Below, piece after piece: positions 35,580 through 42,901 of a stretch of DNA of 64,000 bases. The DNA comes from Flavobacterium proteolyticum. GTDB lineage: Bacteria; Bacteroidota; Bacteroidia; Flavobacteriales; Flavobacteriaceae. The stretch spans positions 372,001 to 436,000 of the forward strand of contig NZ_JADFTZ010000002.1 of assembly GCF_015223105.1 (NCBI RefSeq). The letters run 5' to 3'. The notes under the pieces are model-generated. The model did no database searches. It was not told the origin of the DNA and was given only the letters and a program-made list of their open reading frames with translations. How positions within the stretch are numbered: the first letter of the stretch is position 1; every line of letters starts with the position of its first letter. The position numbers were made by a program, and so were the translations under genes.

Positions 35580-36419
35580 TCACAATCCTGACAGGTTTTT
35601 GAAACCTGTCAGGATTAACACCAACCACCACAAAATCGGAACGCTTTCTAACCAAAATGAAGCGTAATATCGGGAACGATTTTCATTGGCAAAAAAGAGA
35701 AAAATTGCAATCGTTCCGCAAACCAAAAGTTTGAAAAAGAATGGTAAAAAATGTTGATTATTGGTATAGAAAAACTCTAAAAGCAGTAATAAAAACAATA
35801 ATAGATAACCAAGTTTTTTCGTCAACTTCACTCCTATTTTCTGTGGAACAGTTTGTAAATGAATATCGTCGTATTTTACATCTACAATATCAAACACTAA
35901 AACAATGGAGAATACTAATAAAAATCGCTGAAAAGCCATTAAAAGCACATCTGTAGAAAACGGAATTTCAGCTTCTACCAAAGGTAAAATCACCGTTACG
36001 CCTACCCAAGTAATTCCAACGATATAGATTTTTACGCCTTTCCAATTTCGGGCATTTTGTTTGTTTGGAAAAAAGGGTAATGTGTATAAAAGTGTTAGTC
36101 CAAAAAAAATGAAAGCACTTAGTTTAGAATCCCAACTCAATTGCAAGAAAAAATAAAAACAAGCCAACAACGAAATAAAACTCAAAAAAACGATGGCTTT
36201 TAATTCTTTTTTGATTTCGGTTTTGTTTAACCTTGTAATGGCATCGTACTTCACGAAATTATAACCAACCACAGTTCCAAAAAAAGCAAATAAAGTTACC
36301 GAAAAATCACCTTCAACACCAAAGAAATATTGCGTCATCGATACCAGCGCAAAAGCTGATAATGCGACATGCAAACTACTATTGATATAAAAATCGAGAA
36401 TTTTCTTAAAAATCAACAT
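35580..36419 (-). CDS. UbiA-type prenyltransferase-like membrane protein
   Basis: A 279-residue protein with about eight TM helices. The second Asp-rich motif (FDIVDVKYDDIHLQTVPQKI) matches UbiA prenyltransferases well, while the first (YNFVKYDAITR) is degenerate, so catalytic activity is uncertain. The last 11 codons are made from a perfect palindromic repeat (35584-35616), giving the tail ILTGFKNLSGL. Converges with the GbsR cluster. Confidence 0.75.
   Translation of the reverse strand: MLIFKKILDFYINSSLHVALSAFALVSMTQYFFGVEGDFSVTLFAFFGTVVGYNFVKYDAITRLNKTEIKKELKAIVFLSFISLLACFYFFLQLSWDSKLSAFIFFGLTLLYTLPFFPNKQNARNWKGVKIYIVGITWVGVTVILPLVEAEIPFSTDVLLMAFQRFLLVFSIVLVFDIVDVKYDDIHLQTVPQKIGVKLTKKLGYLLLFLLLLLEFFYTNNQHFLPFFFKLLVCGTIAIFLFFANENRSRYYASFWLESVPILWWLVLILTGFKNLSGL
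35584..35616. repeat. Perfect 15-bp inverted repeat within the end of the UbiA-type gene
   Basis: AATCCTGACAGGTTT-TTG-AAACCTGTCAGGATT, a 15-bp perfect stem with a 3-nt loop. It encodes the C-terminus of the UbiA-type protein on the minus strand and lies 6 bp after the stop of the converging gene, so it may also terminate plus-strand transcription. From memory, CCTGACAGGTTT palindromes are frequent intergenic repeats in Flavobacteriia. Confidence 0.85.
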
Positions 36420-36516
36420 TCAACAAAATTAATCAATCTGTTAATAAGACTTGAAATTAGTTGATAAAATCACAAAATTTCACATTTTAAAAACAAAAAA
36501 TTACAAGATTAATAAT

Positions 36517-36524
36517 TACTTTTG
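36517..36524 (+). promoter_or_regulatory. -7 box of gcvP
   Basis: TACTTTTG matches TAnnTTTG, 45 bp before the gcvP ATG; no TTG at the standard -33 distance. Confidence 0.45.
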
Positions 36525-36569
36525 TTGTCCAAAACAACACATAATAACACACATACACATTTTTAATAA

Positions 36570-39413
36570 ATGAGAACAGATGCATTCGCTTTGAGACATT
36601 TAGGGCCACGTGAAAGTGACTTAAATCACATGTTTAAAACGGTTGGTGTAGAAACTTTAGACCAATTAATTTTCGAAACAATTCCAGATGATATTCGTTT
36701 AAAAAACGACTTAAATTTAGACGCTCCAATGACTGAGTATGAGTATTTAACTCACATTCAAGAATTAGGAAAGAAAAATAAAGTATTCAAATCGTATATC
36801 GGTTTAGGATATCACCCAGCAATCGTTCCGGCGGTTATTCAAAGAAATATTTTTGAAAACCCAGGATGGTACACAGCTTACACTCCTTATCAAGCCGAAA
36901 TTGCGCAAGGTCGTTTAGAAGCGATTTTGAATTTCCAAACTACCGTTATCGAGTTAACTGGAATGGAAATCGCAAATGCATCGTTACTTGATGAAGGAAC
37001 AGCTGCTGCAGAAGCAATGGCGTTACTTTTTGATGTAAGAACTCGCGATCAAAAGAAAAATAATGTATCGAAATTCTTCGTTTCGGAAGAAATTTTACCA
37101 CAAACCTTATCGGTTTTACAAACACGTTCAACTCCATTAAATATTGAATTAGTAGTTGGAAATCACGAAACATTTGATTTCTCTACTGATTTCTTTGGTG
37201 CTATTTTACAATATCCAGGAAAATACGGTCAAGTTTATGACTATGCGGGATTCATTGCAAAAGCGGCTGAAAACGAAATCAAAGTAGCAGTTGCTGCTGA
37301 TATTTTATCGTTAGCAAAATTAACGCCTCCAGGTGAAATGGGCGCTGCAGTTGTAGTTGGAACTACGCAACGTTTTGGTATTCCAATGGGTTACGGCGGA
37401 CCTCATGCTGGCTATTTCGCAACGAAAGAAGAATACAAACGTTCGATGCCAGGAAGAATCATCGGTGTTTCTATTGATGCTAACGGAAACCGTGCGCTAC
37501 GTATGGCTTTAGGAACTCGTGAGCAACACATCAAACGTGAAAAAGCAACTTCAAACATTTGTACAGCTCAAGTTTTATTGGCGGTGATGGCTGGAATGTA
37601 TGCCGTATATCACGGACCAAAAGGTTTACAATATATTGCTAATAAAGTTCATGCTTCTGCGGTTACCACTGCCGATGCTTTAAATAAATTAGGGGTTTAC
37701 CAAACCAATACGGCTTTCTTCGATACGATTTTAGTAAAAGCTGATGCTGCTAAAGTAAAAGCTATTGCTGAAAAACACGAAGTAAACTTCTTCTATCCAG
37801 ATGCTGAAACGATCTCGATTTCATTTAACGAAACGACTTCTGTAAATGACGTTAACCAAATTATTGCCATTTTTGCTGAAGCTACTGGAAAAGATGCGTT
37901 TACGATAAATCAATTAGCAAATGAAGTTATGGTTCCTGAAAATTTAGTGAGAAAATCAACTTTCTTACAATATGATGTTTTCAACAACCATCATTCAGAA
38001 TCGCAATTGATGCGTTATATCAAAAAATTAGAGCGTAAAGATTTATCGTTGAATCATTCCATGATTTCATTAGGCTCTTGTACGATGAAATTAAATGCTG
38101 CCGCAGAAATGTTGCCTTTATCTATGGCAAATTGGAACAGCATTCACCCTTTTGCACCAATTGAACAAGCAGAAGGTTACCAAATCATGTTGAAAAAATT
38201 AGAGCAACAATTGAATGTAGTAACTGGTTTCCAAGGAACAACGTTACAACCAAATTCAGGCGCTCAAGGTGAATACGCTGGTTTAATGGCGATTCGTGCT
38301 TACCATTTATCAAGAGGCGATAACCACAGAAATGTGTGTTTGATTCCAGCGTCTGCTCACGGAACGAATCCAGCTTCTGCTGCTATGGCAGGAATGGAAA
38401 TCATCGTAACTAAAACCATGGATAATGGAAATATCGATGTGGAAGATTTAAGAGCAAAAGCAATTCTTCATAAAGACAACTTATCTTGTTTAATGGTAAC
38501 TTATCCATCAACTCACGGAGTTTTTGAAAGTGCTATTATCGAAATTACAAATATCATCCACGAAAATGGAGGTTTAGTATATATGGACGGTGCGAACATG
38601 AATGCTCAAGTTGGATTAACGAATCCTGCTACTATCGGTGCTGATGTTTGTCACTTAAACTTACACAAAACCTTCGCTATTCCTCACGGTGGTGGTGGAC
38701 CAGGTGTTGGACCAATTTGTGTAAATGAAAAATTAGTTCCATTCTTACCAACGAATCCAGTTATTCCTACTGGAGGGAGTCAAGCAATCACAGCGATTTC
38801 TTCTGCTCCTTATGGCTCAGCTTTAGTTTGTTTGATTTCTTATGGCTATATTACAATGTTAGGTGCTGAAGGCTTAACAAACGCTACTAAATATGCTATC
38901 TTAAATGCAAATTACATGAAAGCGCGTTTAGAAGCACATTATCCAGTTTTATATTCTGGAGAAATGGGAAGAGCCGCTCACGAAATGATTTTAGATTGTA
39001 GAGCATTCGAAGAAAAAGGAATCAAAGTAACGGATATTGCAAAACGTTTAATGGATTATGGTTTCCATGCACCAACCGTTTCTTTCCCTGTAGCTGGAAC
39101 GTTAATGATTGAACCAACTGAATCAGAAGATTTAGCAGAATTAGATCGTTTTTGTGATGCAATGATTTCAATTCGCAAAGAAATTGAAGCTTCAACTAAA
39201 GAAGATGCGAACAACATCTTAAGAAATGCGCCACATACATTAGCAATGGTTACAGCTAACGAATGGGTTTTCCCTTATACAAGAGAACAAGCTGCTTATG
39301 CATTGGATTACATTGCTGAGAATAAATTTTGGCCAACAGTTCGTCGTATTGATGAAGCGTATGGTGACAGAAATTTAGTTTGTTCTTGTGCACCAATTGA
39401 AGCTTATATGTAA
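36570..39413 (+). CDS. gcvP: Glycine dehydrogenase (decarboxylating), P protein of the glycine cleavage system
   Basis: PLP-dependent decarboxylase that starts glycine cleavage, passing the aminomethyl group to the GcvH lipoyl arm. The 947-residue protein is the full-length fused form (both halves in one chain), beginning MRTDAFALRHLGPRESDLNH. The PLP lysine is in HLNLHKTFAIPHGGGGPGVG near residue 710. Other conserved regions are YTPYQAEIAQGRLEAILNFQ and PASAHGTNPASAAMAGM. No glycine riboswitch was seen upstream. Followed by a strong terminator. Confidence 0.98.
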   Translation: MRTDAFALRHLGPRESDLNHMFKTVGVETLDQLIFETIPDDIRLKNDLNLDAPMTEYEYLTHIQELGKKNKVFKSYIGLGYHPAIVPAVIQRNIFENPGWYTAYTPYQAEIAQGRLEAILNFQTTVIELTGMEIANASLLDEGTAAAEAMALLFDVRTRDQKKNNVSKFFVSEEILPQTLSVLQTRSTPLNIELVVGNHETFDFSTDFFGAILQYPGKYGQVYDYAGFIAKAAENEIKVAVAADILSLAKLTPPGEMGAAVVVGTTQRFGIPMGYGGPHAGYFATKEEYKRSMPGRIIGVSIDANGNRALRMALGTREQHIKREKATSNICTAQVLLAVMAGMYAVYHGPKGLQYIANKVHASAVTTADALNKLGVYQTNTAFFDTILVKADAAKVKAIAEKHEVNFFYPDAETISISFNETTSVNDVNQIIAIFAEATGKDAFTINQLANEVMVPENLVRKSTFLQYDVFNNHHSESQLMRYIKKLERKDLSLNHSMISLGSCTMKLNAAAEMLPLSMANWNSIHPFAPIEQAEGYQIMLKKLEQQLNVVTGFQGTTLQPNSGAQGEYAGLMAIRAYHLSRGDNHRNVCLIPASAHGTNPASAAMAGMEIIVTKTMDNGNIDVEDLRAKAILHKDNLSCLMVTYPSTHGVFESAIIEITNIIHENGGLVYMDGANMNAQVGLTNPATIGADVCHLNLHKTFAIPHGGGGPGVGPICVNEKLVPFLPTNPVIPTGGSQAITAISSAPYGSALVCLISYGYITMLGAEGLTNATKYAILNANYMKARLEAHYPVLYSGEMGRAAHEMILDCRAFEEKGIKVTDIAKRLMDYGFHAPTVSFPVAGTLMIEPTESEDLAELDRFCDAMISIRKEIEASTKEDANNILRNAPHTLAMVTANEWVFPYTREQAAYALDYIAENKFWPTVRRIDEAYGDRNLVCSCAPIEAYM

Positions 39414-39457
39414 TTCGAAATACGAAGTACAAAATTAAAAGTACAAAGTAATAAATC

Positions 39458-39490
39458 AAAAGGCTCAAGTTTTTACTTTGAGCCTTTTTT
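39458..39490 (+). terminator. Terminator of gcvP
   Basis: AAAAGGCTCAAG and CTTTGAGCCTTTT form a strong stem with a short T-rich loop, ending in a T-run on the plus strand. Confidence 0.88.
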
Positions 39491-39503
39491 AATAAATTTT
39501 ACA

Positions 39504-39875
39504 ATGAATGATATTGAGAACAGAGAAGATATTTTACTTATCATGCGCAAGTTTTACGATAAACTTTTAGCGGATGATTCGATTAATTTTTTCTTTACCA
39601 AAGTTACTTCTGTTGACCAACATTTAGAAGCGCATTTCGAGATTTTGGCTACATTTTGGGAGCAATCGTTATTTTTAAAAGGCGGTTATTTTAATAACAT
39701 GTTTTCTATTCATAAAGACGTTCATGACAAGCATGCTTTTACTAAAGAACACTTTGAAACTTGGTTAAGCCATTTCAATTCGACAATTGATGAGCATTTT
39801 GCAGGTAAATATGCCGAACAAATGAAAACACAAGCGCTGAGTATGGCGACCATAATGCAGATAAAATTCAATTAA
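39504..39875 (+). CDS. Group III truncated hemoglobin
   Basis: A 123-residue 2-over-2 globin. The B/E region (LLIMRKFYDKLLADDSINFF) and the proximal-His segment (FSIHKDVHDKHAFTKEHFET) are as in group III truncated globins, which lack the glycine motifs of groups I and II. Such globins bind O2 or NO in the cytoplasm; the physiological role is usually unknown. Stands 13 bp after the gcvP terminator. Confidence 0.88.
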   Translation: MNDIENREDILLIMRKFYDKLLADDSINFFFTKVTSVDQHLEAHFEILATFWEQSLFLKGGYFNNMFSIHKDVHDKHAFTKEHFETWLSHFNSTIDEHFAGKYAEQMKTQALSMATIMQIKFN

Positions 39876-40008
39876 AAGGTATTAATTTTAGAATTTCACT
39901 TTTTTAAACCAATTTTACTACGATATTCATAAAAATGGTAAAAACCAATAGGTTACCAAATCATTAACAACAATATTTTGTAAATTCGAGTAACCAAAAA
40001 ACAATAGA

Positions 40009-41067
40009 ATGAATATCAAAATAACAGGTTCAGGAAGCTATATTCCTACCGAAGTAGTTTCCAATATCGATTTTGCGCAACACACTTTTTTAAATGATGA
40101 CGGAACTCCGTTTCCTCATCCAAATGATGTCGTAGCTGAAAAATTTTTAGAAATTACAGGAATTCAAGAACGCCGTTATGTAACTGATAATTTATGTACT
40201 TCTGACATCGCTTTAATTGCTGCAGAAAAAGCGATTGAAGATGCTAAAATTGATAGAGAAACTATTGATTATATCATTTTAGCACACAATTTTGGTGATG
40301 TAAAAAAAGGAGCCATTCAATCAGATATTTTACCAAGTTTAGCCACTAGAGTAAAACATGGATTAAAAATTAAAAATCCGAAATGTGTTGCTTATGATAT
40401 TCTTTTTGGTTGCCCTGGTTGGGTAGAAGGTGTCATACAAGCTTACGCCTTTATCAAAGCGGGGATGGCTAAGAAATGTTTGGTAATCGGTGCCGAAACT
40501 TTGTCAAGAGTAGTAGATTTACACGACAGAGATTCTATGATTTATTCCGATGGTGCTGGCGCTACAATCGTAGAAGCAACGGATGACGAAGGTGGAATTT
40601 TGGCACACGAAACCGCTACATTTACTTATGACGAAGCTTATTATTTGTTTTTTGGAAATTCTTTCAACAAAGACCACGACCCAGATGTGCGCTACATTAA
40701 AATGCACGGAAGAAAAATTTACGAATTTGCACTGAGTAACGTTCCGAAAGCAATGGCTTCTTGTTTAGAAAAAAGTGGCGTCCCAATAGAAAAAGTCAAA
40801 AAAGTATTGATTCATCAAGCTAATGAAAAAATGGATGAAGCCATTATTCATCGATTTTTCAAACAATATAAACAATCCCCACCAGAAGGTATTATGCCAA
40901 TGAGTATTCATAAATTAGGAAATTCTAGTGTTGCAACAGTGCCTACACTTTTCGATTTAATGATGAAAGGCAAATTAGAAAATCAGGAACTTAAGAAAGG
41001 TGATGTTATCATTTTTGCATCCGTTGGCTCTGGAATGAATATTAATGCGATTGTATATGAAATGTAA
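40009..41067 (+). CDS. 3-oxoacyl-ACP synthase III family protein (FabH-like)
   Basis: Thiolase-fold condensing enzyme of 352 residues with the Cys-His-Asn triad visible in LFGCPGWVEGVIQA (Cys about 130), LIHQANEKMDEAI (His) and LGNSSVATVPTL (Asn). The insert between residues 190 and 240 (ATFTYDEAYYLFFGNSFNKD) makes it longer than housekeeping FabH, so it is likely a secondary KAS III acting on another starter unit. Monocistronic. Confidence 0.88.
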   Translation: MNIKITGSGSYIPTEVVSNIDFAQHTFLNDDGTPFPHPNDVVAEKFLEITGIQERRYVTDNLCTSDIALIAAEKAIEDAKIDRETIDYIILAHNFGDVKKGAIQSDILPSLATRVKHGLKIKNPKCVAYDILFGCPGWVEGVIQAYAFIKAGMAKKCLVIGAETLSRVVDLHDRDSMIYSDGAGATIVEATDDEGGILAHETATFTYDEAYYLFFGNSFNKDHDPDVRYIKMHGRKIYEFALSNVPKAMASCLEKSGVPIEKVKKVLIHQANEKMDEAIIHRFFKQYKQSPPEGIMPMSIHKLGNSSVATVPTLFDLMMKGKLENQELKKGDVIIFASVGSGMNINAIVYEM

Positions 41068-41092
41068 AAGAGGGAATTTCTTCCCTCTTTTT
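41066..41092. terminator. Bidirectional terminator at the end of cargo operon 1
   Basis: AAAGAGGGAA-TTTC-TTCCCTCTTT with flanking A and T runs on both sides. The 26-nt core (41067-41092) is identical to the terminator at 46576-46601. Confidence 0.88.
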
Positions 41093-41103
41093 AAAACTTT
41101 ATA

Positions 41104-41193
41104 TTAATATAACAAACTCAGAATAATTAGAAATATAAGTAAATACATTACTGTCAGTGTTAATTCTAAACGATATTTAGCAATTACCTTCAT
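41104..41193 (-). CDS. KYRLEL membrane microprotein 1 (29 residues)
   Basis: A 29-residue frame beginning MKVIAKYRLELTLTV, then a hydrophobic stretch of about 17 residues (MYLLIFLIILSLLY). Its ATG overlaps the stop codon of the T9SS cargo gene upstream (TAATG), a classic coupled arrangement, and it ends 12 bp before the shared terminator. Two similar frames (46615-46701, 60517-60615) occupy the same position in the other two cargo operons; all share K-Y-R-L-E-L followed by one TM helix and a basic N-terminus. Too short for standard gene calling. Expression is not proven, but the repeated sequence and position make coding likely. Confidence 0.7.
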   Translation of the reverse strand: MKVIAKYRLELTLTVMYLLIFLIILSLLY

Positions 41194-42740
41194 TACCTTT
41201 TAATTAATTTTTGAGTAGCTACTGCTCCATTTTCATCTTCAACTCTTACCATGTAAATACCATTAGCAAGATTTGAAACATTTATTTGTTTTTCTGTTGA
41301 AGCCAATACTTTTTGTCCTTGTAATGAATATATCTCAACATTTTTTACTTCATTGTTCAATTCTAAATTGATAATATCATTAGTAGGATTAGGATAAAGT
41401 TTGAAATTTAAATTACCATTATTAAAATCAGTACTTGAAAGTAAATTATTGTGCAATGAAGAAATTTCTGAAGGCGTTAAAACTCCTGAGTAAATTCTTA
41501 AATCATCTATATCAAAGTTTCCATATCCAAAATTTGTAGTAGGAGATTTTCCAATATTAAAATTCGTTCCAGTAGTATTTAATACTGAATTAGACAAATA
41601 ATTTCTTTGTACGAATACTCCGTTTACATAATGCTTAATATTAGCCCCATTATAAACAACTGTTATTGTGTACCAATTTGTAGTGTTAAATGAAGGATTA
41701 TAAGAAATATCATTAGACCATGCATAAAATGTAGAAGTTAAGGCCGTATTATTTACACCAAAAGCCTGATTAGCAGAACCTGTACCGTAAGAAAAAACAA
41801 AATTACTTGATGAACCCAAAGTATTAAATTTTACTCTGTAGACTACAGATCTTGCAGCTCCTCCAACTGGCAATAACGGTAAATTTGCAGTTGGTGCACT
41901 TGTTGCTCTTGAAGTATCATTATCTCCTACTGCGACTCTTATTGCACTTGCCGCGGCACTTTGATTAGACACAAATGGAGCTCCTTGCATTGAAAAAAAA
42001 GTGCCTGGATTTGAAGTAACCGAAGAATACGAATTATTAAATGGAAAATGATATAGTAAAGAAGCTGCAGGAGGCGTTGTAAATCTTATAAACTCACTTC
42101 TGTAACAAACTGAACCTGAACTGTGATTAAGTTCTAAGTATGCAAAATATGTTGTATTTGGCGACAAACCATTAGTTAAAAGCTGATCTATAACAATATT
42201 AGTTCCTGTAGTGATACCTGATAATGAAACAGCGAAGTTTAAATTTGTTTGATTTGTACCGTAATAAATTTGAGCAGTGGCATCTGTAACACCACTGGGC
42301 ACAAATAAAGAAGCTCTAATCAAAGCTGAATTAGAGTCAACATCCAAAGCTTGAAGCGAATTAACACCTACACCTGCATAAGAATTTGTTGTCATTGTCG
42401 TATAACCAGAGGTAGTTGTCCCGTTAGCATTAGTTGCTTTTACTTTTACATAAAATGTTGTTTGTGGTTTTAAACATTCTATCATGTAGCTAACCGTAAC
42501 AGCTGTTGACCCATTTACATTACCTACTGATGGTATTTCTCTAATAGTAAGTGGATCTGTAAAAAAGGGACTAGTTGAAACCAATAATGAAACATTAGCA
42601 GTACCATATGCTGTTATGCTTGTTGACAATGTAATTGATTTAATAGTTGAACTTACTTGTGTTGGATTACTTACTAAAGGAGCTTGAGCAAATGAGGTAA
42701 ATACACTAAGTAAAAACAGTAATTGTAATAATCTTTTCAT
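41193..42740 (-). CDS. T9SS-sorted secreted protein with fibronectin-like and LamG-like domains (cargo operon 1)
   Basis: A 515-residue secreted protein. The start is the ATG at 42740 (MKRLLQLLFLLSVFTSFAQ, a signal peptide); the frame stays open upstream to 42869 but those codons run across the promoter. Middle regions: FN3-like segments (LKPQTTFYVKVKATNANGTT) and a LamG/concanavalin-like domain (residues about 220-420, with WYTITVVYNGANIKHYVNG). The C-terminus is a type A T9SS sorting domain (KLYPNPTNDIINLELN, GIYMVRVEDENG, final KLIKR). Divergent from kinase 1 and followed by microprotein 1. Confidence 0.88.
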   Translation of the reverse strand: MKRLLQLLFLLSVFTSFAQAPLVSNPTQVSSTIKSITLSTSITAYGTANVSLLVSTSPFFTDPLTIREIPSVGNVNGSTAVTVSYMIECLKPQTTFYVKVKATNANGTTTSGYTTMTTNSYAGVGVNSLQALDVDSNSALIRASLFVPSGVTDATAQIYYGTNQTNLNFAVSLSGITTGTNIVIDQLLTNGLSPNTTYFAYLELNHSSGSVCYRSEFIRFTTPPAASLLYHFPFNNSYSSVTSNPGTFFSMQGAPFVSNQSAAASAIRVAVGDNDTSRATSAPTANLPLLPVGGAARSVVYRVKFNTLGSSSNFVFSYGTGSANQAFGVNNTALTSTFYAWSNDISYNPSFNTTNWYTITVVYNGANIKHYVNGVFVQRNYLSNSVLNTTGTNFNIGKSPTTNFGYGNFDIDDLRIYSGVLTPSEISSLHNNLLSSTDFNNGNLNFKLYPNPTNDIINLELNNEVKNVEIYSLQGQKVLASTEKQINVSNLANGIYMVRVEDENGAVATQKLIKR

Positions 42741-42763
42741 AATTATAATTTTAAAATTTGACT

Positions 42764-42771
42764 CAAAACTA
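42764..42771 (-). promoter_or_regulatory. -7 box of cargo operon 1
   Basis: TAGTTTTG on the minus strand (TAnnTTTG). No TTG lies at the standard -33 distance, as expected of an activator-dependent promoter. The proximal direct repeat of the presumed LytTR site begins exactly 25 bp beyond it. Confidence 0.6.
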
Positions 42772-42796
42772 CAGATGTAGCTTCTAAAATTATAAG

Positions 42797-42835
42797 TCAA
42801 ATTCATTAAACTAGGTTTCGAGTTCATCAAATTCA
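42797..42835. promoter_or_regulatory. Candidate LytTR regulator site, locus 1
   Basis: Direct repeats TCAAATTCA (42797-42805) and TCGAGTTCA (42818-42826), 21 bp start to start (9-bp repeat plus 12-bp spacer), with an adjoining third copy TCAAATTCA (42827-42835). Locus 2 has the same arrangement at 50109-50138 and the same 25-bp distance to the cargo -7 box. Confidence 0.6.
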
Positions 42836-42855
42836 GTTTATAAATCATCATTAAA

Positions 42856-42886
42856 TTGTCCTCAATCAACTTAACTTCTATATTTG
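42856..42886 (+). promoter_or_regulatory. Promoter of kinase/regulator pair 1
   Basis: TTG (42856-42858), a 20-bp spacer and TATATTTG (42879-42886); the ATG at 42902 follows with a leader of about 12 nt. Confidence 0.75.
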
Positions 42887-42901
42887 TAATATTAATAACT
42901 G

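Noticed and set aside
36420..36569. Glycine riboswitch upstream of gcvP
   Set aside because: The 150 bp are AT-rich without the paired, GC-containing helices of the glycine aptamer.
42741..42869. 43-residue N-terminal extension of the cargo 1 protein
   Set aside because: It would put a signal peptide in the middle of the chain and covers the -7 box and the direct repeats.
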